From contig NZ_FOFZ01000013.1 in the NCBI RefSeq assembly GCF_900111075.1, positions 1 through 64,000 on the forward strand: 64,000 bases of DNA, given 5' to 3'. Made by a program: the position numbers and the translations under genes. The notes under the pieces were generated by a model that made no database searches, was not told the origin of the DNA, and worked only from the letters and a program-made list of their open reading frames with translations. The stretch is from Flavobacterium frigoris. Lineage in GTDB: Bacteria; Bacteroidota; Bacteroidia; Flavobacteriales; Flavobacteriaceae. Of this stretch, positions 10,094 through 16,962 are shown one piece after another (position 1 is the stretch's first letter; each line of letters starts with the position of its first letter).

Positions 10094-10101
10094 TATTTTT
10101 G
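10094..10101 (+). promoter_or_regulatory. Bacteroidota -7 element for the barrel gene
   Basis: TATTTTTG matches TANNTTTG, 25 bases before the start codon. No convincing -33 TTG is seen at the right distance. Confidence 0.5.
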
Positions 10102-10125
10102 TTAACATTAACAAAAAAAAATATT

Positions 10126-11097
10126 ATGAAAAAGAACCTATTTTTATTAGGATTAATGGCTTGTTCTATGACTATGATGGCGCAAACTGACAAAAATGAA
10201 AGCAAGAAAGAAAGCTGGTATTTCAAAGCGGGTGGGTCGTATTTTACTCAAACTGCTTCAACTGAATTTCCAGTTGTTGGAGGTCAATTGCCAAATAGAG
10301 ATGTTTATGTTGGGACTTTAGGAGCTAATAAATTAGCTTCAAGAGAAAGTGTAACTGGTTCTTTTGGGGAAGGTTTTAGAACTGGAATCACTGCTGGTTA
10401 TAGATTTAATACTCGTTTGGGTCTTGAAATGGGAGTTAATTATTATTCTAGTAATGATAAAACTATGGCGCAAACAACGAATAGACTTATTTCGTATAAT
10501 CCAGCTACTAGCCCAGCAGCAACGTATTTAAATTTTACTGCTAAAGGACAAATTACTGCTTTTGATTTAGCTCCGGCTTTGGTTTTGTTTTTAGGTGAAC
10601 ATGCAGGTTTTGAGCCTTATACTAAAGTTGGTGTTATTGTTCCAGTTCACGGTACATTAGATATTGAGACAAATCGAGAATACATAACATTTGTAGGTGC
10701 TAATCAAGTAGCAAAAACGGATGCTTATTCAAAAGATGTAGTTAAACCAAATCCAACTCTAGGTTTTATGTCAGCGATAGGTACTTCATACAAACTAGGA
10801 AAACATATTTCTGCTTATGCGGAGTTAGAGTATCGTAACTTTACTGTACATGGGAAAACTAAAGAAACTGAAGTTTATACTGAAAATGGTGTAGATAAGC
10901 TTAATGCTACTACATCTTTTAGAAAAGCATCATATGCTGCAATCCATACTGATTATGTGAGTAGTTTAAATGGAAGTTCGAACAATGAAACTTACAATAG
11001 TGCTGGTTATGATGAAACAAAACCAATGAACGAACTAAGTTCTTACGTAGGTATTAGTGGTTTAGGATTAACTTTAGGATTGAAATATAGCCTATAA
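10126..11097 (+). CDS. Porin-like outer-membrane beta-barrel protein
   Basis: 323 residues. Residues 1-20 form a signal peptide (KKNLFLLGLMACSMTMMAQ) with a typical Bacteroidota MAQ cleavage end. The mature part has alternating polar/hydrophobic beta-strands (FKAGGSYF, GITAGYRFNTRLGLEMGVNYY, ISAYAELEYRNF) and a terminal strand GLTLGLKYSL, the pattern of an 8- to 10-stranded outer-membrane barrel such as OmpW/OprF-type porins. ATG 10126 was chosen because the longer frame upstream covers the promoter. It probably resembles the gene truncated at the left edge of the window. The ligand is unknown. Confidence 0.75.
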   Translation: MKKNLFLLGLMACSMTMMAQTDKNESKKESWYFKAGGSYFTQTASTEFPVVGGQLPNRDVYVGTLGANKLASRESVTGSFGEGFRTGITAGYRFNTRLGLEMGVNYYSSNDKTMAQTTNRLISYNPATSPAATYLNFTAKGQITAFDLAPALVLFLGEHAGFEPYTKVGVIVPVHGTLDIETNREYITFVGANQVAKTDAYSKDVVKPNPTLGFMSAIGTSYKLGKHISAYAELEYRNFTVHGKTKETEVYTENGVDKLNATTSFRKASYAAIHTDYVSSLNGSSNNETYNSAGYDETKPMNELSSYVGISGLGLTLGLKYSL

Positions 11098-11120
11098 TTC
11101 TAACAACCATAAATTATATA

Positions 11121-11150
11121 AAGACCTTCTGAAAAGAGGGTCTTTTTTTT
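11121..11150 (+). terminator. Terminator after the barrel gene
   Basis: AAGACC-TTC / GAG-GGTCTT stem with a short loop and an eight-T tail, 23 bases past the stop. Confidence 0.8.
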
Positions 11151-11172
11151 GGGTCATAAGTTTTATGATAGT

Positions 11173-11263
11173 CGAATTGCCCTAGCCCTGATCGTAGCGG
11201 CATCCTTTTTATGCTGAATTTTATTCAGGATAAAAAGATATAGCGAAGAGCGGGAATAGCTTC
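11173..11263. repeat. Interspersed repeat family 1, copy 1 (palindromic)
   Basis: About 90 bases beginning GCCCTAGCCCTGAT, passing through a central inverted repeat (CCTTTTTATGCTGAAT at 11204 paired with ATTCAGGATAAAAAG), and ending GGGAATAGCTTC. A degenerate copy in the opposite orientation lies at 15720-15800. I recall elements like this being widespread between genes in Flavobacterium. A short minus-strand open frame across it is not a gene. Confidence 0.7.
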
Positions 11264-11365
11264 TAATTAAAAAAAACATTATTTTAAACTGTTTTTTATA
11301 AATGTTGACAATGCACTTATAGCCAAAACTAATTTGGGAATAGTGTTTCATTTGGTTTTAATGCT

Positions 11366-11373
11366 TAAATTTG
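11366..11373 (+). promoter_or_regulatory. -7 element of trxA
   Basis: TAAATTTG matches TANNTTTG exactly, 50 bases before the trxA start. The -33 element is not clear. Confidence 0.5.
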
Positions 11374-11423
11374 TATCCAAGTTTTGAATGAGATTAGAAC
11401 TTTAAATTTTAAATATAAAAATT

Positions 11424-11741
11424 ATGGCTTTAGCAATAACAGATGCTACTTTTGAAGAAGTAGTTTTGAAATCAGATAAACCAGTAATGGTAGATTTTTG
11501 GGCAGCATGGTGCGGACCTTGTAGAATGGTTGGACCAATCATTGACGAATTGAGTACTGAATACGAAGGAAAAGTAGTTATCGGGAAAGTAGATGTTGAT
11601 GCAAACCAAGAATTTGCTGCAAAATACGGTGTGAGAAATATACCAACAGTATTGGTTTTTCATAACGGTGAGGTAGTAGGGAAGCAAGTAGGAGTGGCTC
11701 CTAAGCAAACTTACGCAGATAGTTTAGACGCGTTGTTGTAA
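11424..11741 (+). CDS. trxA: Thioredoxin
   Basis: 105 residues, the standard length for a single-domain thioredoxin. The active site WCGPC gives redox cysteines 30 and 33, and the cis-proline loop (NIPTVLVF) follows near residue 74. It is a cytoplasmic disulfide reductase recycled by thioredoxin reductase, which is not in the window. It is monocistronic, with its own -7 element and terminator. Confidence 0.96.
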   Translation: MALAITDATFEEVVLKSDKPVMVDFWAAWCGPCRMVGPIIDELSTEYEGKVVIGKVDVDANQEFAAKYGVRNIPTVLVFHNGEVVGKQVGVAPKQTYADSLDALL

Positions 11742-11785
11742 TCAGTAGATTGCAATTTATATAGAATTTATTTTAAATTCAGATT

Positions 11786-11816
11786 AAAGGTTTGGCGAAA
11801 GTCAAACCTTTTTTTT
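11786..11816 (+). terminator. Terminator of trxA
   Basis: AAAGGTTTG/CAAACCTTT nine-bp stem, eight-base loop, then a T-run. Confidence 0.85.
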
Positions 11817-11909
11817 GTTTTAACTTGATTTTTTTGAGCTTTTAAATTGTGATTGTGTTTTGTAATCTTTTAATTTTTAAATCATTCAATCTTTTAATAA
11901 CTTTGAAAG

Positions 11910-12839
11910 ATGAAGATTGAATCGCAAATAGAGAAAGTTTCGAGTTTCCAACATCTTGAATTGTTGGCAAATCAGGTTGTGGAAGGATTTATCTCCGGGA
12001 TGCATAAGAGTCCGTTTCATGGGTTTTCGGCTGAATTTGCAGAGCATAAAGTGTATAATGTTGGCGAAAGCACGAAGCATATCGATTGGAAGTTGTTTGC
12101 TAGAACAGATCGCTTGTATACAAAGCGTTTTGAAGAAGAAACTAATCTAAGGTGTCATATCATTATTGACAACTCCTCCTCCATGCATTACCCTGAGTTA
12201 AAAGCGAATCAAAATTTTTATGAAAATAAAATTGGCTTCTCAGTTTTGGCTTCTGCGGTTTTAATGAATCTCCTTAAGAAACAACGAGATGCCATAGGGC
12301 TTAGTGTGTTTTCAGATACCTATGAGTATTATGCTCCTGAAAAAGGCAGTGATCGCCATCATAGAATGGTGTTGGATGCTCTTGAAAATACTTTGATTAG
12401 ACCTGTGGTTAAAAAAAACACAGATACCATAACTTTTTTGCATCAGATCGCAGAGAAAATGCACAGGCGTTCTATGATCATATTGTTTACAGACATGTTT
12501 CAATCAGGATCAGGAGATGAAGCATTGTTGAGTGCGCTACAACATTTAAAGCATAACAAGCATAAAGTAGTTTTGTTTCATGTTGTAGACGCTAAAACAG
12601 AACTCAATTTTGACTTTGATAATGTTCCCAGAAAGTTTATCGATGTGGAGACTGGGGAGTCGATTTCAGTTTTTGCAGATAATGTGAAGAAAGAATATGA
12701 AAAGCAAGCTGCTTTGTATTTTAAAAAACTAGCGTTAAGTTGTGCTCAAAATAAGATTAAGTATGTTCCAGTAAATGTTAGTGATAATTTTGAAAAAGTT
12801 TTACTAACATACTTAGCTGAAAAACAAAACTTTGGATAA
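11910..12839 (+). CDS. DUF58 domain protein
   Basis: 309 residues without transmembrane segments. It contains the DUF58 signature (HIDWKLFARTDRLYTKRFEEETNL, residues ~58-80) followed by a von Willebrand A-like fold starting at HIIIDNSSSMHYP, with a MIDAS-like DxSxS pattern. DUF58 proteins are usually partners of a MoxR AAA+ ATPase and may act in envelope biogenesis or metal-dependent complex assembly. No moxR gene is adjacent, so this copy looks stand-alone. The function is not established. Confidence 0.85.
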   Translation: MKIESQIEKVSSFQHLELLANQVVEGFISGMHKSPFHGFSAEFAEHKVYNVGESTKHIDWKLFARTDRLYTKRFEEETNLRCHIIIDNSSSMHYPELKANQNFYENKIGFSVLASAVLMNLLKKQRDAIGLSVFSDTYEYYAPEKGSDRHHRMVLDALENTLIRPVVKKNTDTITFLHQIAEKMHRRSMIILFTDMFQSGSGDEALLSALQHLKHNKHKVVLFHVVDAKTELNFDFDNVPRKFIDVETGESISVFADNVKKEYEKQAALYFKKLALSCAQNKIKYVPVNVSDNFEKVLLTYLAEKQNFG

Positions 12840-12876
12840 TGAATTTAAAAAAATAGCTTTTTTTAATTGCAAACGC

Positions 12877-12906
12877 TTGTGTAAGTCGAAATGAATTGTA
12901 TCTTTG
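12877..12906 (+). promoter_or_regulatory. Promoter of first tRNA-Asp
   Basis: TTG (12877-12879), 19-base spacer, then TATCTTTG (12899-12906), an exact Bacteroidota promoter 18 bases before the tRNA. Confidence 0.75.
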
Positions 12907-12924
12907 CAACCGCAATAACGTTGA

Positions 12925-12998
12925 GGTCTGGTAGTTCAGTTGGTTAGAATACCTGCCTGTCACGCAGGGGGTCGCGGGTTCGAGTCCCGTCCAGACCG
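12925..12998 (+). tRNA. tRNA-Asp (GTC)
   Basis: 74-nt cloverleaf. The acceptor GGTCTGG pairs with CCAGACC, the D-loop is AGTTGGTTAGA, anticodon loop CTGTCAC gives GTC, and the T-arm is CGGGTTCGAGTCCCG with discriminator G. CCA is not encoded. It is identical to the copy at 14088-14161. Confidence 0.97.
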
Positions 12999-13000
12999 CA

Positions 13001-13224
13001 ATATTGGGGAAAGCCTTTCTTAACGGAGAGGCTTTTTTGCCCCTTTAAAGTATCTAAAGTTAGTTGTGTTGTTTGGTCGAGTTGGTAGCAACGAGACCGG
13101 GTTTAGTAGTTAGACCAATGAAAAGCTTTCCATGTTTCTGAATTTATTCAGAACCTACGGATGGCTTTTTTGATTTTCTACAAGTTGGGTTTGTTTGTTG
13201 GGAATCATAGGATTAAGTCGAAAA
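13001..13224. repeat. Duplicated post-tRNA block, copy A
   Basis: This ~224-base block follows tRNA-Asp and recurs almost unchanged at 13541-13779. It contains a terminator, the hairpin GGTC-GA-GTTG-gtag-CAAC-GA-GACC at 13075-13098 with symmetric GA/GA internal mismatches, and a second nested hairpin at 13121-13171. Copies A and B differ mainly just after the GGGTTTA segment, where B has a CTCGTC/GACGAG stem instead. Confidence 0.85.
13011..13038 (+). terminator. Terminator of first tRNA-Asp
   Basis: AAGCCTTTC/GGAGAGGCTT imperfect stem with a T-tail. The same element recurs at 13551-13578 and 14174-14202. Confidence 0.75.
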
Positions 13225-13263
13225 CCTGTGGCCTAGGTATACAATTTAGCTAATTTAAAAACA

Positions 13264-13503
13264 ATGTTCTACGTTTATATTTTATACTCAGAATCACTTA
13301 ATGTGTACTATAAAGGCTTTACTTCAAATGTGGAAGGAAGACTAGAGTCTCATTTATTGGGTAAAAGTGATTTTACTTCTAAGGCAAAAGATTGGAAATT
13401 GGTTTACACTATGGATTTTGAGACAAAGCGCTTGGCTTTGGTTGAAGAGAAACGACTTAAGAAACTCAATAGGGCTTCAATAGAGAAAATAATAGCGAAG
13501 TAA
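13264..13503 (+). CDS. GIY-YIG nuclease family protein
   Basis: 79 residues forming a minimal GIY-YIG domain: FYVYILYSES (residues 2-11) and YYKGFTSNVEGRLESHL (residues ~15-31) give the two short strands with the conserved Tyr and Arg, followed by a C-terminal glutamate region (LVEEKRLKKLNRASIEKII). Its length matches the YhbQ/UPF0213-like single-domain group. It sits between the two ~230-base repeat blocks at the tRNA-Asp locus, and its stop is followed by a T-arm-like sequence. Homologues act in DNA repair or as mobile endonucleases; which applies here is unknown. Confidence 0.85.
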   Translation: MFYVYILYSESLNVYYKGFTSNVEGRLESHLLGKSDFTSKAKDWKLVYTMDFETKRLALVEEKRLKKLNRASIEKIIAK

Positions 13504-13508
13504 GTAGG

Positions 13509-13540
13509 TTTCGAGTCCTCTCGTTCCAAAAAACGAGACA
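13509..13540 (+). other. tRNA T-arm-like remnant after GIY-YIG gene
   Basis: TTTCGAGTCCTCTCGTTCC followed by AACGAGACA leads directly into the same ATATTGGGGAAAGCC that follows the intact tRNA-Asp genes. It reads like the 3' end of a decayed tRNA, but no complete cloverleaf can be folded. Confidence 0.35.
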
Positions 13541-13779
13541 ATATTGGGGAAAGCCTTTCTTAACGGAGAGGCTTTTTTGCCCCTTTAAAGTATCTAAAGT
13601 TAGTTGTGTTGTTTGGTCGAGTTGGTAGCAACGAGACCGGGTTTACTAGTCTCGTCCGTAAGACGAGATGAAAAGCTTTCCATGTTTCTGAATTTATTCA
13701 GAACCTACGGATGGCTTTTTTGATTTTCTACAAGTTGGGTTTGGTTGTTGGTGTCTAAAAAATGGGATTAAGTCGAAAA
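13541..13779. repeat. Duplicated post-tRNA block, copy B
   Basis: Second copy of the block at 13001-13224, including the terminator (13551-13578), the GA-mismatch hairpin (13615-13638) and the nested hairpin (13671-13721). It carries a CTCGTC-CGTAA-GACGAG stem absent from copy A. Confidence 0.85.
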
Positions 13780-14037
13780 AGTTCGATTTTTACCATACAA
13801 GGTATCGTGATTATTTATAAGAGCGACTTAAAAAATTTGATTCAGATAGAATTTATAGGGATAGTAAAACCACTAGGTTGGAGATTTTTTCGTTCTAATT
13901 CCAAGTTTTTGCCGAGTAGAAAAGAGGGAATAGTGAATTTATAGGGCGACTAAACTTATAATTTTTTAAATACTAGACTGATGTTTAGTATTTTGTAAAA
14001 ATGTCACTTTATTAAGGATATTTTTTTAATTTTAGTG

Positions 14038-14069
14038 TTGGTTTTAAAGTAAAATGTGTTGTATATTTG
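14038..14069 (+). promoter_or_regulatory. Promoter of second tRNA-Asp
   Basis: TATATTTG at 14062-14069 is an exact -7 element, with a TTG at 14038-14040 (21-base spacer). The sequence from the -7 element into the tRNA is shared with the first copy. Confidence 0.65.
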
Positions 14070-14087
14070 CAACCGCAATAACGCTGA

Positions 14088-14161
14088 GGTCTGGTAGTTC
14101 AGTTGGTTAGAATACCTGCCTGTCACGCAGGGGGTCGCGGGTTCGAGTCCCGTCCAGACCG
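14088..14161 (+). tRNA. tRNA-Asp (GTC), second copy
   Basis: Identical over all 74 nt to 12925-12998, with the same GTC anticodon and the same terminator. This is a local duplication. Confidence 0.97.
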
Positions 14162-14173
14162 CAATATTGGGGA

Positions 14174-14202
14174 AAGCCTTTCTTAACGGAGAGGCTTTTT
14201 TT
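14174..14202 (+). terminator. Terminator of second tRNA-Asp
   Basis: Same AAGCCTTTC/GGAGAGGCTT hairpin and T-tail as after the first copy. Confidence 0.75.
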
Positions 14203-14257
14203 ATTTTATAATTGATTAACTCAGGAATCTGTGGAGTCGCAAAAATTACGATTAGAA

Positions 14258-14757
14258 TCAAAGCAGCTCTAATCGATATTGCCATACTATTGTGATAAAT
14301 AATCCAAAAAATGCTATAGAAATTAAAAACTGCATAAAAGTGGAAGCAAGGAAACCAATAAAAGAGCCTGTGGCAGCTTTTAAAGCGCGTTTGTGATTTT
14401 TAGAATCATACATAACTCTCCAATAAAAGCACCTGCAAAAGCACCAATAAGAAATCCAAAAGGAATGGGAGAAAGAAGGCCAATAACCAATCCGATATTT
14501 GTTCCCCAAATTCCATATTTACTTCCGCCAAATTGCTTAGTTCCCTTAGAGGGAATTATATATTCCAATAATGAAATGATAATGGTAACCGTAAAGGTGA
14601 TGCCAAGAATCCAATAGTTATCAGGAACAGCGTTGGTAAAATAAAGAAAAACAAGTCCGAGCCAACTAATCCCAGGACCTGGTAAAACAGGAAGTACACT
14701 TCCTAGAATTCCAACAAGCATGCAACAAAAGCCAAGGATTAACAGAAGAGTATCCAT
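14258..14757 (-). pseudogene. DUF456 family membrane protein, frameshifted
   Basis: The first ~115 codons (from ATG 14757) encode a DUF456-type membrane protein with Gly-rich transmembrane segments (LPVLPGPGISWLGLVFLYF, FGGSKYGIWGTNIGLVIGLL, PFGFLIGAFAGAFIGEL), then hit a premature stop at 14380. The natural continuation (MYDSKNHKRALKAATGSFIGFLASTFMQFLIS) is in another frame and ends at 14258. Joining them restores the usual ~165-residue protein. A one-base loss near 14395-14412 (around GGAGAGTTATGTATG on the minus strand) explains it. It is either a genuine frameshift or a sequencing error; no classical slippery heptamer is visible. Confidence 0.8.
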
Positions 14758-14809
14758 AAAATTTTATTTTTGTATTTTTGAAAAAATAAATGCAGCAGTC
14801 ATTTATCAA

Positions 14810-15172
14810 ATGAATATGAGAAATTTAGTTTCAATGCTTTTTATAATCCTTTTTTTGAATTCGGCTTTGGCTCAAGACAAGGGTGATGTCAACTTGAAAG
14901 AAAAAATATATAACGAGAACAAAGCAAAAGTATTGAATTTTTCGATGAAAGATTTTGACCGCCTCTTTTTTGAGTTTTTAGATAAAAAGGCAATGCCAGA
15001 TTTGATCCTTACAAAGGAAGAATTTTATAAATTTACAATTCAAATTGCCGCTTTTTCAGATCGATTAGAGTCTTTGTATCCAGATCAAAAAGAAATGGCT
15101 GAAGCGAGCAAGAAAAAGTGGTTTGTTGAAACCTACGAAGATTATTTGCTTTCGAAACAATCTCAAAAATAA
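14810..15172 (+). CDS. Small secreted protein of unknown function
   Basis: About 120 residues. The N-terminus is a signal peptide (NLVSMLFIILFLNSALAQ) ending in the common Bacteroidota A-Q cleavage site. The mature part is helical and charged (SMKDFDRLFFEFLDKKAMPDLILTKEEFYKF, then SDRLESLYPDQKEMAEASKKKWF) and ends in Lys-rich residues. I placed the start at ATG 14810 (or ATG 14816) because longer in-frame options lack a signal peptide and overlap the divergent DUF456 gene. It probably forms a pair with the lipoprotein immediately downstream. I do not recognise the family. Confidence 0.65.
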   Translation: MNMRNLVSMLFIILFLNSALAQDKGDVNLKEKIYNENKAKVLNFSMKDFDRLFFEFLDKKAMPDLILTKEEFYKFTIQIAAFSDRLESLYPDQKEMAEASKKKWFVETYEDYLLSKQSQK

Positions 15173-15217
15173 TAATTGTATTTTTATAGCATATTATTCC
15201 AATTCAAAAACAAAACA

Positions 15218-15694
15218 TTGAAGCACTATTACTTTTTTTTAGTATTCTTACTTTTTAATTCCTGCCAGTACTTCGAAAAGCAAGTGCCTTCGGAAAAGGA
15301 ATTATTGCAAAAAGAGTTGAAATCAATCAATTGGAAAGAAGTGGATGAGTACCCTTCGTTTGTCGATTGTGATAAATTAGACAATAAAACAAAACGGCAA
15401 CGATGTTTTTTTGAGTATTTAACCGAATTAATTCAGCAAAAATTGAGTAGTGATACGCTTTCGATTCTGTATCCTGAATTGGACACCATCGAGGTTAAAG
15501 TGACCATTTTTCCTAATGCAAAAATGCAATTTGAGCCGCAATTTCCCAAAGATTCAGTTGCTTACGATACCATTAAAATCGATAGTATTCTACATGCCAG
15601 ATTGATTGATTTTCCAAAAGTCAACCCTGCCATCAAGCGCGGAATTCCAGTAAAAACACAGTTTATACTTCCTGTGATTCTTAAAGTAGAATAA
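15218..15694 (+). CDS. Lipoprotein with TonB C-terminal-like domain
   Basis: 158 residues if the TTG at 15218 is the start (an earlier TTG at 15176 is possible). Residues 1-16 (KHYYFFLVFLLFNSC) form a lipoprotein signal peptide with lipobox LFNSC. The body resembles the fold of TonB C-terminal domains found in Bacteroidota envelope proteins: a Cys pair (FVDCDKL, RQRCFFEYL), then KVTIFPNAKMQF and a final RGIPVKTQFILPVILKVE segment. Resemblance to TonB_C is my inference. It is probably anchored to the outer membrane or periplasmic face. Confidence 0.6.
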   Translation: MKHYYFFLVFLLFNSCQYFEKQVPSEKELLQKELKSINWKEVDEYPSFVDCDKLDNKTKRQRCFFEYLTELIQQKLSSDTLSILYPELDTIEVKVTIFPNAKMQFEPQFPKDSVAYDTIKIDSILHARLIDFPKVNPAIKRGIPVKTQFILPVILKVE

Positions 15695-15719
15695 TTTAAA
15701 ATAAAATAATTTGTACTAA

Positions 15720-15800
15720 GGAGCTATTCCTACGTTCCTTTTTATCTTATGTACAACTCTGGTACGCAAGGATGTCATTTCCATTAGGGCTGTGGCTTTA
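15720..15800. repeat. Interspersed repeat family 1, degenerate copy 2
   Basis: GAGCTATTCC...CTTTTTATC...AAGGATG...ATTAGGGCTGTGGC corresponds to the reverse complement of the family-1 repeat at 11173-11263, with losses in the middle. It fills most of the gap between two convergent genes. Confidence 0.6.
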
Positions 15801-15839
15801 GCGTAAATAGTATATTTTGTTCAGACAACCATTTAAAAG

Positions 15840-16958
15840 CTAAAATGATCTTCCTTTCCACTCATATTTTCCAAACAAAGAATACAAGGCCACACTAACG
15901 CTAAAAAAGGGATATAAAATACTGCTCAAAATCACAAAACGCATTCTCATAGGAGTTAAAAAGTGATTTGACTGTGAAAGTAAAATAAAATCAACTAGAA
16001 ATTTTATTACTACCAAAAGAGCAAAATCCAACAACGAAATCAGGCCAAAAAACCAAAATAGGAATCCTAAAACCCAACACAAATTTCCAGCAAAAACAAT
16101 CAATCCTAATGCTTTCCCGAAAGTACTTTGATAAGAAGTTGTCTTTGACGCCCAGCGTGCTCGTTGGTAAAATAAAGATTTCCAGTCATCTAAAGGTTTT
16201 GTTGTGATGATGTTGCTTTTTGATTTCACATAATGCACATTGTCAGGAAACCGCGCCATCGCTTTTTGCAGCAGGAAAACATCATCTCCGCTTGCGATGG
16301 TATCATTGCCGCTAAAACCATTCAGCTCTTTAAACAGCGATTTCGTATAAGCTAAGTTGGCACCGTTGCACATAAAACCTTTTCCAATTCCAAAACTACC
16401 TATGGTAGCTCCTTGCAGACTCGCTAAATCTAATTGTTGGAAATGATTCAAGAACGTATTTTTGCAGTCATACGTTACTGCTCCAGCAAGCATACTTACA
16501 TTATGGTTTTGAATGTAGTTGTCCAATGTTGCAAGCCAGTTTTCGGGGACTACACAATCTGCATCGGTGGTGATGATCCAATCGCTCTTTACGATTTGCA
16601 TGGCGGTGGTGATTGCATCTTTCTTTGGAGAATTAGAAGCTCTAATGTTGTCTATTATTCGAACTGAAAACTGAAAGCTAGAAACTGAAAACTGTTCTTC
16701 TGACTCGTCATCGACTAAGATAACTTCAAATAATTGATTTGGGTAATTCAACTTAGAAAAACTGTCTAAAAGTAGCGGTAGGTTAGTCGCTTCATTTCTA
16801 AAAGGAACTACGATAGTGAATTTTGTACCGATGACTATTGGGATTGGCTTTAAGCCAATAATTTCAAAGGAATTAATTTTTGTAAAACCATAACTAAGCC
16901 ACACAATAGTAATGCAGTAAATAATTATAATAATTATGAAAACATATAGCATAAACAC
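15840..16958 (-). CDS. Family 2 glycosyltransferase, membrane-bound
   Basis: 372 residues. An N-terminal transmembrane helix (residues ~3-25) is followed by a GT-A domain with FTIVVPFRNEATNLPLLLDSF, the VILVDDES strand, ITTDADCVVP (metal-binding DxD-like) and a QRARWASKT motif (Q/RxxRW-like) typical of processive GT2 enzymes. C-terminal hydrophobic helices follow. Residues ~94-105 (QFSVSSFQFSVR) are unusual: they are encoded by an interspersed CAGTTTTCAGTT-type repeat inserted in frame just after VDDESEE. The gene lies four bases after the LPG-synthase-like gene in an operon. It probably transfers sugars to a lipid or polysaccharide. Confidence 0.88.
   Translation of the reverse strand: MFMLYVFIIIIIIYCITIVWLSYGFTKINSFEIIGLKPIPIVIGTKFTIVVPFRNEATNLPLLLDSFSKLNYPNQLFEVILVDDESEEQFSVSSFQFSVRIIDNIRASNSPKKDAITTAMQIVKSDWIITTDADCVVPENWLATLDNYIQNHNVSMLAGAVTYDCKNTFLNHFQQLDLASLQGATIGSFGIGKGFMCNGANLAYTKSLFKELNGFSGNDTIASGDDVFLLQKAMARFPDNVHYVKSKSNIITTKPLDDWKSLFYQRARWASKTTSYQSTFGKALGLIVFAGNLCWVLGFLFWFFGLISLLDFALLVVIKFLVDFILLSQSNHFLTPMRMRFVILSSILYPFFSVSVALYSLFGKYEWKGRSF
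16662..16694. repeat. In-frame CAGTTTTCAGTT repeat inside the glycosyltransferase gene
   Basis: 33 bases made of tandem (AA)ACTGAAA units on the plus strand. The length is a multiple of three, so the host frame is preserved. The same sequence family flanks the four-helix-bundle gene at 18860-19231. Confidence 0.75.
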
Positions 16959-16962
16959 ACTT

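Noticed and set aside
11163..11351. Minus-strand open frame of 62 codons
   Set aside because: Covers repeat family 1 and the trxA leader; no coding character.
12778..12963. Minus-strand open frame of 61 codons across tRNA-Asp
   Set aside because: It is the antisense of the tRNA and its promoter; the same peptide (TGRYSNQLNYQT) appears at the second tRNA copy (14004-14285).
13001..13779. CRISPR array
   Set aside because: Only two long, imperfect copies of a ~230-base block separated by a gene; no short regularly spaced repeats.
13762..13944. 60-codon open frame after repeat block B
   Set aside because: Begins inside the duplicated block, has no recognisable domain, no promoter and biased AT-rich composition.
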